64,000 nt of DNA. Origin: Bacillus sp. FSL H8-0547. Its GTDB lineage: Bacteria > Bacillota > Bacilli > Bacillales > Bacillaceae. Below, one piece after another: positions 7,773 through 20,564 of this stretch. The position numbers and the translations under genes were made by a program. The notes beneath the pieces are model-generated. The model saw nothing but the letters and a program-made list of their open reading frames with translations. It searched no databases and had not been told where the DNA came from. The DNA lies in assembly GCA_038002745.1 (NCBI GenBank), contig JBBODD010000001.1, positions 1,612,001 through 1,676,000 on the forward strand, given 5' to 3'. Within the stretch, counting starts at the first letter, position 1; each line of letters starts with the position of its first letter.

Positions 7773-9119
7773 TTATTCTGTTCCCATTTCAGCTTTTACT
7801 ACAGCTACAATGCGTGACACATATTGCTCGCATAGCTCTGCAGTCGGCGCTTCAGCCATAACACGCACAAGCGGCTCAGTTCCGGAAGGACGCACCAGGA
7901 TGCGGCCGTCTCCGTTCATTTCCTGTTCCACTTCAGCAATGACCTGCTTTACTTTCATGTTGTCTGTAACTTTATGCTTATCTGTCACTTTCACATTAAT
8001 CAGAAGCTGCGGGAATTTCGCCATTTCTGAAGCAAGCTCAGATAGGGATTTCCCGGTTACTTTCATGATATTTACAAGCTGGATGGCTGTAAGAAGACCG
8101 TCGCCGGTTGTGTTGTGGTCAAGGAAAATGATATGCCCTGACTGCTCTCCGCCCAGGTTATAATCGCCTTTTTTCATTTCTTCTACAACGTAGCGGTCAC
8201 CGACAGCTGTTTGAACGCTCTTCATGTTATTCGCTTCAACTGCTTTGTAGAAACCAAGGTTACTCATAATCGTTGATACAACCGTTTCTTTTTTCAATCT
8301 GCCATGCTCGTTAAGGAACTTTGCACAGATGAACATGATTTGATCGCCATCGACGATCTCCCCTTTTTCATCAACGGCAATAAGGCGGTCACCGTCTCCG
8401 TCGAATGCAAGTCCTACATCCGCTCCTTTTTCTTTCAGGAAGGCTGCAAGTGCTTCAGGGTGAGTCGATCCTACACCGTCATTGATATTAAGGCCGTTCG
8501 GCGTTGTTCCCATTGTGGAAACATCTGCATCAAGGTCTGCAAAAAGGTGCGTTGCAAGGGATGAAGTCGCTCCGTTTGCACAGTCAAGCGCAACGTGAAG
8601 ACCTGTAAAGTCCTCATCAACTGTCTGCTTCAGGAACTGCAGATATTTCTGGCCGCCTTCAAAATAGTCGTTTACCTGTCCCAAATCAGATCCTACAGGT
8701 CTTGGAAGTGTATCTTCTGCCTGATCCATCAGTCCTTCGATTTCAAACTCCTGATCATCTGACAATTTAAATCCGTCTGGCCCAAAGAATTTAATGCCGT
8801 TATCCTGAACAGGATTGTGGGATGCTGAAATCATCACGCCAGCCTGGGCTCCAAGTGCTTTCGTCAAATATGAAACGCCTGGAGTTGAAATGACTCCTAA
8901 ACGCATAACTTCTGCTCCGATTGAAAGTAGTCCCGCTACAAGGGCACCTTCAAGCATGTGTCCCGAAATGCGTGTATCTCTTCCAATCAGCACTTTTGGA
9001 CGTGTTGAATCTTTCGTAAGAACATATCCTCCAAAGCGTCCGATTTTAAATGCCAGTTCAGGTGTCAGCTCACTGTTTGCAACGCCTCTTACACCATCAG
9101 TTCCAAAATACTTTCCCAT
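7773..9119 (-). CDS. glmM: Phosphoglucosamine mutase
   Basis: Converts glucosamine-6-phosphate to glucosamine-1-phosphate on the path to UDP-GlcNAc. The 448 residues form the four domains of the alpha-D-phosphohexomutase family: active Ser100 in ISASHNP, metal-binding DGDGDR with Asp240, Asp242 and Asp244, and the phosphate-binding RPSGTEP near the C terminus. The ATG ([12 protein letters not shown]) has AAGGAG ten bases upstream and matches the family start. It is the third gene after cdaA and cdaR, 32 bp from cdaR, and in Bacillaceae GlmM binds and inhibits CdaA. The clustering therefore links cell-wall precursor supply with c-di-AMP synthesis. Confidence 0.97.
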   Translation of the reverse strand: MGKYFGTDGVRGVANSELTPELAFKIGRFGGYVLTKDSTRPKVLIGRDTRISGHMLEGALVAGLLSIGAEVMRLGVISTPGVSYLTKALGAQAGVMISASHNPVQDNGIKFFGPDGFKLSDDQEFEIEGLMDQAEDTLPRPVGSDLGQVNDYFEGGQKYLQFLKQTVDEDFTGLHVALDCANGATSSLATHLFADLDADVSTMGTTPNGLNINDGVGSTHPEALAAFLKEKGADVGLAFDGDGDRLIAVDEKGEIVDGDQIMFICAKFLNEHGRLKKETVVSTIMSNLGFYKAVEANNMKSVQTAVGDRYVVEEMKKGDYNLGGEQSGHIIFLDHNTTGDGLLTAIQLVNIMKVTGKSLSELASEMAKFPQLLINVKVTDKHKVTDNMKVKQVIAEVEQEMNGDGRILVRPSGTEPLVRVMAEAPTAELCEQYVSRIVAVVKAEMGTE

Positions 9120-9151
9120 TCTAGTATCGCTCCTTTTGACTGTTTCAATCA

Positions 9152-10420
9152 TCATGATTGCTTTGAAGAAATCTTTACGTTCACTTGCTCTTCCGGCAGA
9201 CTCCACTTAATGTCCTGAGGTCCGTTCACTTCAACTTTCACGTCGTGTTCACCGTCCGACAGGTCATTCACATTGATGAAAAGCTCAAGGTCGGATGGAT
9301 TCATCTTCTCAAGGACGTTCGGCGCTGCTGTAACACTCAGATCAAGCTCCCTTGAGTCAGGGTCTGTAAACTGAAGGATTTTCCCTTCACCAAGCCCTCT
9401 GATGCGGACAGGCAGATTCTCAAATACGCGCTCTTCTTCCTTATCAACGTCAACTTTAATTTGTATTTTTTCCGGGCTTACTTTTGTCGCACCGTCAGGA
9501 ACGGGAATATCAACATCCAGTACGGTGTCATCTTTGATTTTGCTCAGGTCCACTGTCACCCCGTCAATAAACTCAAGAGGATTCAGAACATCCTGCGGAC
9601 CATAGACGGTCACTTCATTAGGTACAGCCTCAATGCTCGCTATGCTGAGCCCTTCTCCAAGCTCGCCCTCATTTTTTATGTTTAAAGGCAGCTTTTTGCT
9701 CGGGCTTGTAATCGGCACCGTTACGTCTACAACGGACGGATAGGCTTCAACAGCCAGAATATTGCCGTCTTCGTCGTACACCGTCACTTTTGATTCCTGG
9801 TCCAGTGTTTCATTCGCATTTTGCAGGTTCACTCTTGTTTTGATCAGCGCAATGCTGTCAATAAGGGTTTTGGATCCTGTTACCCTGACAACACTTGGCT
9901 TCACAATCGGCTCCTGCGCCGTATATCCGGCTTCTATCTGGTTTTTATTAATAAAATCCACTTCAACCGGGAAATCACGCGTTACTTTTTCTTCTACATT
10001 CACCGTAATGACCGAAGGATTTAAATTCACTTCCAGGTTATCCGCTATATTTTTATGCTTCAGCTCAATTCTGTGTGAGCCGATTGAAAGGTCGGACAGC
10101 TCGGCATATATTTCAAAGTCCTTCAGCTGCTTTGCTTTTAAAAGTGAATTGGTTGGTCCGCTTAATGTGACATCGACTGTCTCCGGCACACCTGTTATCA
10201 CTACATTGTCCTGATCCTGATACGTCTTTACTTCCACATCCTGAATGGTCTCTGTCCCTTTAGATGATTGTGAAGGTGCAGAAGGGAAGACAGATGTAAC
10301 AGGTCCTGTCGTCTGCTTCTTTGGTGCAGGAGATTCGATGTTGACAGATATATAGAGCATAAGCGCCATAAGCAGCGCGATAATTCTCATGACCCAATGA
10401 TTGTTTATCATCTTATCCAT
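9152..10420 (-). CDS. cdaR: CdaA regulatory protein CdaR (YbbR repeats)
   Basis: A membrane-anchored extracytoplasmic protein that modulates the diadenylate cyclase CdaA. Of 422 residues, about 10-27 form one transmembrane or signal-anchor helix ([18 protein letters not shown]). A low-complexity stretch rich in Ser, Pro and Thr follows, then four YbbR-type beta domains from about residue 70 to the end. The start was placed at the ATG with a GGAGGGGGAAG site, inside the last codons of cdaA (8-nt overlap), which suggests translational coupling. It is shorter than the B. subtilis protein I recall (about 480 residues), probably in the C-terminal tail. Confidence 0.93.
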   Translation of the reverse strand: MDKMINNHWVMRIIALLMALMLYISVNIESPAPKKQTTGPVTSVFPSAPSQSSKGTETIQDVEVKTYQDQDNVVITGVPETVDVTLSGPTNSLLKAKQLKDFEIYAELSDLSIGSHRIELKHKNIADNLEVNLNPSVITVNVEEKVTRDFPVEVDFINKNQIEAGYTAQEPIVKPSVVRVTGSKTLIDSIALIKTRVNLQNANETLDQESKVTVYDEDGNILAVEAYPSVVDVTVPITSPSKKLPLNIKNEGELGEGLSIASIEAVPNEVTVYGPQDVLNPLEFIDGVTVDLSKIKDDTVLDVDIPVPDGATKVSPEKIQIKVDVDKEEERVFENLPVRIRGLGEGKILQFTDPDSRELDLSVTAAPNVLEKMNPSDLELFINVNDLSDGEHDVKVEVNGPQDIKWSLPEEQVNVKISSKQS

Positions 10421-11234
10421 TCTTCTTCCCCCTCCACTGCCACAGGTTTGAAGAAGCGGCTTTCGCCTGTTTACCAAATTCCGAAACGAGTATCTCACTC
10501 AAAGATTCAACCGTCAAATTTCTGTGAAGCTCGCCGTTTCTCGTTACCGAAATACTTCCGGTCTCCTCCGATACGACAATTGTAATACTGTCTGTTACTT
10601 CACTGATGCCGACTGCTGCGCGGTGCCTCGTCCCAAGCTCTTTTGAAATAAACGGACTTTCCGAAAGAGGCAGGTAGCAGGCTGCTGCTGCAATCTGGTT
10701 TTTCTGAAGAATGACAGCTCCGTCATGAAGCGGAGTGTTCGGGATAAAGATATTGATTAAAAGCTCAGAAGATAAAGCTGAGTGAAGCGGTATGCCCGTT
10801 TCTATGTAATCGCTCATCCCTGTTTCTTTTTCAATTGTTACGAGTGCGCCGATGCGGCGTTTTGCCATGTAATCCGTTGCTTTCAGGATGGCATCAATAA
10901 TTTTCTGCTGTTCTTCCTCCTCTGGGGCCCCGCTTCTTGAGAAAAGTTTTCCCCGTCCCAGCTGCTCCAGTGCTCTCCGCAGCTCAGGCTGGAAAATAAT
11001 AATAATCGCAAGAAAACCCCATGTTAACGCTTGGTCCATGAGCCATTGCAATGTTTGCAGCCCTAAATACTGGCTGAGTGTCCGAACGAGGATGATCACG
11101 ATAATGCCTTTTAAAAGCTGAACGGCCTTCGTGCCCCGTATCACCATAATCAACTTATATATAACGAACCAAACCAGGAGAATATCAACGGCGATGCCGA
11201 GGTAGTGCAAGAATGGAAAATCCTCAAGTGCCAT
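10413..11234 (-). CDS. cdaA: Diadenylate cyclase CdaA
   Basis: Makes cyclic di-AMP from two ATP at the membrane; c-di-AMP controls potassium and osmolyte homeostasis and is essential in many Firmicutes. Of 273 residues, three transmembrane helices span about 12-80, followed by a short coiled region (QPELRRALEQLGRG) and the DAC domain, with Asp171-Gly-Ala and Arg203-His-Arg catalytic motifs. The start is the second in-frame ATG (MALEDFPFLHYLG), preceded by GGAGGAAGAG; it matches the known family start. It opens the cdaA-cdaR-glmM operon behind an extended -10 promoter. Confidence 0.97.
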   Translation of the reverse strand: MALEDFPFLHYLGIAVDILLVWFVIYKLIMVIRGTKAVQLLKGIIVIILVRTLSQYLGLQTLQWLMDQALTWGFLAIIIIFQPELRRALEQLGRGKLFSRSGAPEEEEQQKIIDAILKATDYMAKRRIGALVTIEKETGMSDYIETGIPLHSALSSELLINIFIPNTPLHDGAVILQKNQIAAAACYLPLSESPFISKELGTRHRAAVGISEVTDSITIVVSEETGSISVTRNGELHRNLTVESLSEILVSEFGKQAKAASSNLWQWRGKKNG

Positions 11235-11285
11235 ATTCTCTTCCTCCATCAGTTTTAGTCATTTGCACAGGACTATAACTACGAT

Positions 11286-11294
11286 ATTATATCA
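11286..11294 (-). promoter_or_regulatory. Extended -10 promoter of cdaA
   Basis: TGATATAAT reads on the minus strand as TGn plus a perfect TATAAT, about 50 bp before the cdaA ATG. No good -35 hexamer is visible at 16-18 bp, which is compatible with an extended -10 promoter. Confidence 0.55.
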
Positions 11295-11383
11295 TATAAT
11301 CTGCAATTAAACCGTATTGTAGTCATTTAAGGACGGACAGCCTGCGCTTTTGAGTCCATTTGTCACGGCACCCTTTCAGACAA

Positions 11384-11405
11384 TAAAAAAAGGCCGCCAG
11401 GGCCC
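11384..11405 (-). terminator. Terminator of sigW-rsiW
   Basis: A short GC stem (GGGCC around CTGGC with GGCC, one extra G-T) is followed by seven T on the minus strand, directly after the rsiW stop. Confidence 0.65.
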
Positions 11406-11406
11406 A

Positions 11407-12018
11407 TTACTGAAAAATATCGACGACCTCTTTTGCAAGAGATTTCATCTGGTACCAGATCCATTCAAATGCTTCATTGATTTCTTCGACTTCGCCTGTG
11501 ACCTTCCCGGCTGAAGCCATATATTTCTCACCGTTTATGACGGTGACATCTCCCTCTACTTTTCCCTCAATCTTCAGCGTTCCGCCTTTAACGGTTACAT
11601 CACCCTGAACCGTTTCGCCTTCTGGAACGGTAACCGTATTATTTTCAACAACCAGATTCGGCTGTTTGGATACACTGAAGTCTGAATCTCCCGACCAGGA
11701 AGAAAACAGGCTTCCCGTCATCAGCAGCACAAACAGAGAGGCGGCCGCAAGCATCGGATGACCTTTAAGCCACCTGCCGACACCTACGCGCTTCTTTTCT
11801 TCAGGAAGGCTGTTCATAACGGCCTGCGTGAAATTTAACGGAGCTTCAATATGCGAGGTGCTTTGCACCAGGGCGATGGATTTCTCCAGTTCATGCAGGT
11901 GCTTCGCACACTCTGAGCATGACTGAAGATGTTCTCTGAGGATCCTTTCGTCCGCTTGCTTTATATCATGATCGAGATACTGATGAATCCGCTCAATCAT
12001 TTCCTCTGAACATTTCAC
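11407..12018 (-). CDS. rsiW: Anti-sigma-W factor RsiW
   Basis: A single-pass membrane anti-sigma factor that holds SigW inactive until it is cleaved by site-1 (PrsW) and RasP proteases under envelope stress. Residues 1-80 hold the ZAS zinc domain with His30, Cys34 and Cys37 in the HX3CX2C pattern. A transmembrane helix lies near 88-106 and the extracytoplasmic part (107-203) is rich in Val, Thr and Glu and ends in an amphipathic helix. Start is GTG, chosen because GAGGTGAT lies at proper distance and the protein then begins MKCSEEM. It follows sigW by 16 bp in a two-gene autoregulated unit. Confidence 0.95.
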   Translation of the reverse strand: MKCSEEMIERIHQYLDHDIKQADERILREHLQSCSECAKHLHELEKSIALVQSTSHIEAPLNFTQAVMNSLPEEKKRVGVGRWLKGHPMLAAASLFVLLMTGSLFSSWSGDSDFSVSKQPNLVVENNTVTVPEGETVQGDVTVKGGTLKIEGKVEGDVTVINGEKYMASAGKVTGEVEEINEAFEWIWYQMKSLAKEVVDIFQ

Positions 12019-12034
12019 TTAACATCACCTCAAC

Positions 12035-12598
12035 TTATAAATGCCTTAATTGCTTCCTGAGAGCTTCCCGTCCTCTGTGAATTCTCGTTTTCACCGTCCC
12101 GATGGGCATATTGAGAATTTCACTGATTTCAATTAAAGAAAGCTCATCTATATACTTTAATACGATGACCGACCGATATTTATCAGGGAGCTTTAAAATT
12201 TCTTTCTGAATCATTTGCTGAAGTTCCATTGTCGCAACCTGATCCTCAGGCAGCGCAACATCTGCTGCAACCTGGGAATACATGGTGAGACCTTCTGTTC
12301 CGGCCACCTCTGCATCCAGATAGTAATCGGGTTTTTTCTTTCTGATCCGGTCAATTGTCAGGTTGGTTGCTATGCGGTATAGCCATGTTGAAAACTTTTT
12401 ATCCATATCGTAGCTGTGAATATTGACGTATGCCCGTATAAACGCTTCCTGAGCAATATCCTCAGCCTCATGAGAATTCCCAAGCATGCGGTAGCAAAGC
12501 TGATAAATCTTGTCCTTATACAGATCTACTATTTCTGCAAATGCATTCTGGTCGCCTTTTTTCACTTGTTTAATCCTGTTTTTTACGATTGTCTCCAT
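12035..12598 (-). CDS. sigW: RNA polymerase ECF sigma factor SigW
   Basis: Directs transcription of the antibiotic and envelope stress regulon. At 187 residues it has the length of B. subtilis SigW and is nearly identical in region 2 (CYRMLGN.HEAEDIAQEAF) and region 4 (helix-turn-helix SLIEISEILNMPIGTVKTR). The two regions are joined by a linker that includes DAEVAGTEGLTMYSQ. The ATG is preceded by AAGGGG and, further up, GGAGG. Its own consensus SigW promoter lies 40-66 bp upstream, so the gene is autoregulated; rsiW follows at once. Confidence 0.98.
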   Translation of the reverse strand: METIVKNRIKQVKKGDQNAFAEIVDLYKDKIYQLCYRMLGNSHEAEDIAQEAFIRAYVNIHSYDMDKKFSTWLYRIATNLTIDRIRKKKPDYYLDAEVAGTEGLTMYSQVAADVALPEDQVATMELQQMIQKEILKLPDKYRSVIVLKYIDELSLIEISEILNMPIGTVKTRIHRGREALRKQLRHL

Positions 12599-12638
12599 GA
12601 TACCCCTTACCTCCGCACAAATCGCGGATTCCCCTTAT

Positions 12639-12665
12639 TACGTATAAGCCGAATAAAAGGTTTCA
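12639..12665 (-). promoter_or_regulatory. SigW-dependent autoregulatory promoter
   Basis: TGAAAC (12660-12665) and CGTA (12639-12642) on the minus strand, 17 bp apart. These are the hallmark elements of SigW promoters (TGAAAC and CGTA). Confidence 0.85.
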
Positions 12666-12766
12666 TTTTTTTCACATAAAAATAGTTTAACAAATTTTAG
12701 GTGTCCTGTAGATGGCTTTTGAGGAGGTTTATCTTAAATCTATCTTAAAAGATTCCCGTAAAAATG

Positions 12767-12799
12767 GAAAGGGCATAGCCTCAATCAGCTATGCCTTTT
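12767..12799 (-). terminator. Terminator of rocF
   Basis: GGCATAGC and GCTATGCC form an 8-bp stem around 8 nt, extended by A/T pairs, 10 nt after the rocF stop. T-rich bases follow on the minus strand. Confidence 0.75.
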
Positions 12800-12809
12800 G
12801 TCCCCATTA

Positions 12810-13709
12810 TTATTTGAGCTTTTCTCCGAATAAAGAGCCCATTAAAGCAACAGCTACTGTTGCGGTTTTATTTTTTTCATCCAGAATCGGATTTACTTCA
12901 ACAAACTCTGCTGAGGTGATAATCTCTGATTCTGCAAGCATTTCCATAGCAAGATGACTTTCCCTGTAGCTGATGCCGCCAATAACAGGTGTTCCGACAC
13001 CCGGTGCATCATGAGGGTCAAGCCCGTCAAGGTCCAATGAAAGATGAACTCCATCTGTACGCTCCTTCAAATACTCGATGGTTTCCTCCATCACCTTTGT
13101 CATGCCCAGACGGTCAATTTCATGCATGGTATATACTTTAATCCCTTTTTCCTTAATCAGCTCTTTTTCACCCTGATCAAGAGATCTAGCACCAATGATT
13201 ACAATGTTCTCGGGCTTCACTTTAGGAGTATAGCCTCCAATTCTTGTAAGCGCTTCATCTCCAATTCCGATGCTTACGGCAAGAGGCATCCCATGAATAT
13301 TGCCTGATGGTGACGTTTCTCCGGTATTTAAATCGCCATGGGCATCGTACCAGATGACTCCGAGATTCTCATAGTGCTTCGAAACCCCTGCAAGCGTTCC
13401 GATCGCAATGCTGTGGTCTCCGCCGAAAACAAGAGGAAAGGCACCCGATTTGATTGCTTCATCCACCTGTTGTGAAAGCTTCACACTGGCCTCTGATACC
13501 GCTTTCAAGTTTCTCAGATTATTGGCTGCTTCTTCTTCTCTGTTCGCACGTCCAATCTCAATATCGCCTTTATCTTCAATCTCATAGCTGAGCCCTTCCA
13601 ATCTCTCAACAACACCGGCATATCGAATCGCACTTGGCCCCATATCGACACCGCGGCGCATTTGTCCAAGATCCATTGGTACTCCAATAATTGATATTCT
13701 TTCTTTCAT
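12810..13709 (-). CDS. rocF: Arginase
   Basis: Hydrolyses arginine to ornithine and urea using a binuclear manganese centre. The 299 residues carry the three ureohydrolase signatures: GGDHS (96-100), DAHGDLN (122-128) and SLDLDGLDP near 225. The chosen ATG follows AAGGGGG by nine bases; an in-frame ATG three codons earlier sits directly on the ribosome binding site and is unlikely. It is monocistronic between the tRNA cluster and sigW, away from other arginine catabolic genes, an arrangement found in several bacilli other than B. subtilis. An AhrC or RocR operator was not recognised. Confidence 0.96.
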   Translation of the reverse strand: MKERISIIGVPMDLGQMRRGVDMGPSAIRYAGVVERLEGLSYEIEDKGDIEIGRANREEEAANNLRNLKAVSEASVKLSQQVDEAIKSGAFPLVFGGDHSIAIGTLAGVSKHYENLGVIWYDAHGDLNTGETSPSGNIHGMPLAVSIGIGDEALTRIGGYTPKVKPENIVIIGARSLDQGEKELIKEKGIKVYTMHEIDRLGMTKVMEETIEYLKERTDGVHLSLDLDGLDPHDAPGVGTPVIGGISYRESHLAMEMLAESEIITSAEFVEVNPILDEKNKTATVAVALMGSLFGEKLK

Positions 13710-13744
13710 TACAATCATCCCCCTTAGTAGAAGCCTGTGCCTCT

Positions 13745-13774
13745 ATTGTACGTTCAAAAGGGGAGATGACTCAA
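13745..13774 (-). promoter_or_regulatory. Probable sigma-A promoter of rocF
   Basis: TTGAGT (13769-13774), 18-bp spacer and TACAAT (13745-13750) on the minus strand, about 35 bp before the rocF start. Confidence 0.55.
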
Positions 13775-13884
13775 CTCGACAAAATCGTGTATATATATAC
13801 AGAGTTTTCTGTTAAAAGGACAGCCCGGTAACGCATCTGTCCAGTTTGCAGCACACTCTGTCCTTCAATCAGCATTTATGGAAA

Positions 13885-13920
13885 ACAAAAAAACCTAAGA
13901 CTATAAAGTCTTAGGTTTAA
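13885..13920 (-). terminator. Terminator of the rRNA-tRNA operon
   Basis: AAACCTAAGACT and AGTCTTAGGTTT form a perfect stem with a short TTTA-type loop, followed by seven T on the minus strand. It begins just after the last tRNA gene. Confidence 0.95.
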
Positions 13921-13923
13921 AGA

Positions 13924-13996
13924 TGGAGCCTAGCGGGATCGAACCGCTGACCTCCTGCGTGCAAGGCAGGCGCTCTCCCAGCTGAGCTAAGGCCCC
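13924..13996 (-). tRNA. tRNA-Ala (TGC)
   Basis: Cloverleaf with acceptor GGGGCCT/AGGCTCC, anticodon loop CTTGCAC giving TGC. Discriminator A; the 3' CCA is not encoded. Last gene of the cluster. Confidence 0.97.
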
Positions 13997-14001
13997 GAAT
14001 A

Positions 14002-14076
14002 TGGAGCGGAAGACGGGATTCGAACCCGCGACCCCCACCTTGGCAAGGTGGTGTTCTACCACTGAACTACTTCCGC
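14002..14076 (-). tRNA. tRNA-Gly (GCC)
   Basis: Acceptor GCGGAAG/CTTCCGC, anticodon loop TTGCCAA giving GCC, encoded CCA end. Confidence 0.97.
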
Positions 14077-14083
14077 AATATCA

Positions 14084-14164
14084 TGCGGGTGAAGGGACTC
14101 GAACCCCCACGTCAAAGACACTAGATCCTAAGTCTAGCGCGTCTGCCAATTCCGCCACACCCGC
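14084..14164 (-). tRNA. tRNA-Leu (TAG)
   Basis: Class II tRNA with a variable arm; acceptor GCGGGTG/CACCCGC, anticodon loop CTTAGGA giving TAG. The CCA end is not encoded. Confidence 0.96.
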
Positions 14165-14179
14165 ATATTAAGGAAAAAA

Positions 14180-14255
14180 TGGTGTGCCATGAAGGACTCG
14201 AACCTTCGACCCTCTGATTAAAAGTCAGATGCTCTACCGACTGAGCTAATGGCAC
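14180..14255 (-). tRNA. tRNA-Lys (TTT)
   Basis: Acceptor GTGCCAT/ATGGCAC, anticodon loop CTTTTAA giving TTT, encoded CCA end. Confidence 0.97.
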
Positions 14256-14304
14256 AATATGAAAACACTCTTTTGATCCTGCGCAGACACACAGTTCAAA
14301 AAAA

Positions 14305-14379
14305 TGGCTGGGCTAGCTGGATTCGAACCAGCGCATGACGGAGTCAAAGTCCGTTGCCTTACCGCTTGGCTATAGCCCA
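14305..14379 (-). tRNA. tRNA-Gln (TTG)
   Basis: Acceptor TGGGCTA/TAGCCCA, anticodon loop CTTTGAC giving TTG, encoded CCA end. A 114-nt spacer separates it from the upstream tRNA-Tyr, the longest gap in the cluster. Confidence 0.97.
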
Positions 14380-14493
14380 ATGAAAGTATGTATTTTCTAA
14401 AATTGGAATTGACCGTAAAAAGGTTTATGTAAACTAACCTTATTATTTACAGTCCAGACACATTCTATTCACTTTCCGCTTGTTTAAATAAAA

Positions 14494-14578
14494 TGGTGGA
14501 GGGGGACGGATTCGAACCGCCGAACCCGGAGGGAGCGGATTTACAGTCCGCCGCGTTTAGCCACTTCGCTACCCCTCC
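14494..14578 (-). tRNA. tRNA-Tyr (GTA)
   Basis: Class II tRNA with a long variable arm; acceptor GGAGGGG/CCCCTCC, anticodon loop CTGTAAA giving GTA, encoded CCA end. Confidence 0.97.
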
Positions 14579-14587
14579 ACATTTCAG

Positions 14588-14663
<76 letters not shown>

Positions 14664-14689
14664 ATTAAAGTAAAGGTATTAAATTCTTA

Positions 14690-14765
14690 TGGTGGAGGAT
14701 GACGGGCTCGAACCGCCGACCCTCTGCTTGTAAGGCAGATGCTCTCCCAGCTGAGCTAATCCTCC
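14690..14765 (-). tRNA. tRNA-Val (TAC)
   Basis: Acceptor GGAGGAT/ATCCTCC, anticodon loop CTTACAA giving TAC, encoded CCA end. Confidence 0.97.
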
Positions 14766-14804
14766 AGAAGAAAAGAATGTTTAGTATTTCACATAAAAAA
14801 ACAA

Positions 14805-14879
14805 TGGTGACCCGTACGGGATTCGAACCCGTGTTACCGCCGTGAAAGGGCGGTGTCTTAACCGCTTGACCAACGGGCC
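14805..14879 (-). tRNA. tRNA-Glu (TTC)
   Basis: Acceptor GGCCCGT/ACGGGTC, anticodon loop CTTTCAC giving TTC, encoded CCA end. Confidence 0.97.
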
Positions 14880-14897
14880 AGTTGAAATTGTAGTGTA

Positions 14898-14970
14898 AGC
14901 TCCCAACCGGGCTTGAACCGATGACCTCTTCCTTACCATGGAAGTGCTCTACCGACTGAGCTATGGAAGC
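14898..14970 (-). tRNA. tRNA-Thr (GGT)
   Basis: Acceptor GCTTCCA/TGGGAGC, anticodon loop ATGGTAA giving GGT. Discriminator T; CCA is not encoded. Second threonine isoacceptor of the cluster. Confidence 0.96.
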
Positions 14971-14971
14971 A

Positions 14972-15046
14972 TGGCTCCGCAGGTAGGACTCGAACCTACG
15001 ACCGATCGGTTAACAGCCGATAGCTCTACCACTGAGCTACTGCGGA
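14972..15046 (-). tRNA. tRNA-Asn (GTT)
   Basis: Acceptor TCCGCAG/CTGCGGA, anticodon loop CTGTTAA giving GTT, encoded CCA end. First tRNA after the 5S gene. Confidence 0.97.
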
Positions 15047-15074
15047 ATAATATAATAGTATGATTTGTTCACAA

Positions 15075-15190
<116 letters not shown>

Positions 15191-15257
15191 CATAGTGACA
15201 AAAATTATTATACTATGAAATCCGAAGATTTCAAGCTTTTTTTGAAAGAAGTTATTC

Positions 15258-15310
15258 TTTCAAAACTGAATAACGTTTGATAACAAGATTCACGTGCAAT
15301 TTACGCTTAG
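15258..15310 (-). other. 3' half of the 23S rRNA processing stalk
   Basis: This trailer is complementary over about 50 nt, with a few mismatches, to the leader at 18300-18357 (shared blocks GATAACAAG, ATTTACGCTTA, ATAACGT). The two would pair to close the 23S precursor for RNase processing. Confidence 0.75.
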
Positions 15311-15317
15311 TTAGACT

Positions 15318-18248
<2,931 letters not shown>

Positions 18249-18299
18249 AAAATTGGTCAATCGTTTGTTTAGACTGTAAAGTCTAAGAAAAATCACTAT

Positions 18300-18357
18300 G
18301 GTAAGCGTAAATCTCAGTGAATTACTTGTTATCAATTACGTTATCCAGTTTTCAAAG
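18300..18357 (-). other. 5' half of the 23S rRNA processing stalk in the 16S-23S spacer
   Basis: Complementary to the trailer at 15258-15310. The spacer itself (18249-18450, about 200 nt) contains no tRNA-Ile or tRNA-Ala genes. Confidence 0.75.
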
Positions 18358-18410
18358 AACAACCGGCAGATCATCAATGATTGCCTTCTTTCATATAGAG
18401 AGAATGATCT

Positions 18411-18440
18411 CTCAAAACTAAACAAAAACCAAAAGCGACC
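18411..18440 (-). other. 3' half of the 16S rRNA processing stalk
   Basis: The minus-strand sequence CGCTTTTGG..TTTGTTTAGTTTT pairs with AAAACTAAAC..CCAAAAGCG in the leader at 20039-20070. Together they bracket the 16S gene. Confidence 0.75.
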
Positions 18441-19991
<1,551 letters not shown>

Positions 19992-20038
19992 AATTTGTGA
20001 CTCATAAATGTTGCTGACTTAAAAATTTAAAACGTTTG

Positions 20039-20070
20039 GTACGCTTTTGGTTTTGTTTAGTTTTCAAAGA
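20039..20070 (-). other. 16S leader: 5' half of the processing stalk with boxA-like element
   Basis: The transcript reads TGATCTTTGAAAAC then the stalk sequence complementary to 18411-18440. A related CTTTGAAAACTG occurs in the 23S leader, as expected for rRNA antitermination elements. Confidence 0.55.
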
Positions 20071-20103
20071 TCATTTTCGCTCGTCAGTGGTGACGGCTTA
20101 TAT

Positions 20104-20133
20104 AATTTAACATGGTGACCATCACTGTGTCAA
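20104..20133 (-). promoter_or_regulatory. rRNA promoter P2
   Basis: Perfect TTGACA (20128-20133) with TAAATT at 18 bp (20104-20109) or TTAAAT at 17 bp. The spacer contains the palindrome ATGGTCACCAT. It lies about 110 bp before the 16S 5' end. Confidence 0.75.
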
Positions 20134-20194
20134 CAGGATTTTTTGAAGTTTTTTAAGACTTTAAAAATTCATTTGTTTCTCAGCGACGAAGAAT

Positions 20195-20224
20195 AATATA
20201 CCACCATTTCCACTTCAAGGTCAA
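20195..20224 (-). promoter_or_regulatory. rRNA promoter P1
   Basis: TTGACC (20219-20224), 18-bp spacer, TATATT (20195-20200), about 91 bp upstream of P2. Tandem promoters at this spacing are usual for Bacillus rrn operons. The -35 lies 6 bp after the stop of the upstream 70-residue gene. Confidence 0.7.
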
Positions 20225-20230
20225 TATGTT

Positions 20231-20443
20231 TTATAAATTATTTTGCATAAAATGAAAATCAATTTTCCCGCTTATGATTTTGTATAAGTTGCCCAGCAAT
20301 TCTCTTTTTTCAAGAAGTGATCTTTTTTGAACAAATGTGAGACTGTCGTCAATAAGAATATTGCTTATGATCTGAAGTTCCTGTTCAAGCAGCAGCTCCA
20401 TTTCCTGAGCTTCTTTATCATTGAAGATAAACCCTTTTGACAT
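20231..20443 (-). CDS. Small hypothetical protein of 70 residues
   Basis: I do not recognise the family. The product is acidic in its N-terminal half (EAQEMELLLEQE), probably all alpha-helical, cytoplasmic, with no Cys and no membrane segment. The ribosome binding site AGAGGAGG five bases before the ATG is among the best in the window, so translation is credible. It is divergent from pdaB and ends just before rRNA promoter P1, so read-through from it would enter the rRNA operon. A helical two-segment protein of this size could be a small regulator or a Spo0E-like peptide, but the Spo0E motif SQxLD is not present. Confidence 0.75.
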   Translation of the reverse strand: MSKGFIFNDKEAQEMELLLEQELQIISNILIDDSLTFVQKRSLLEKRELLGNLYKIISGKIDFHFMQNNL

Positions 20444-20502
20444 ATGATCCTCCTCTAAGATGCGTAAGTTTTATCATTATGGCACAACTTGAATTTTTCT
20501 AA

Positions 20503-20530
20503 TCATATTCTTCACAGCTTGGCATACATA
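20503..20530 (+). promoter_or_regulatory. Sigma-E-type promoter of pdaB
   Basis: TCATATT (20503-20509), 13-bp spacer, CATACATA (20523-20530). Both elements closely match the mother-cell sigma-E consensus, and pdaB is a known sporulation gene. Confidence 0.75.
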
Positions 20531-20564
20531 TGAGACAAGAACATTAGGGACGGGGCTGATCAGA

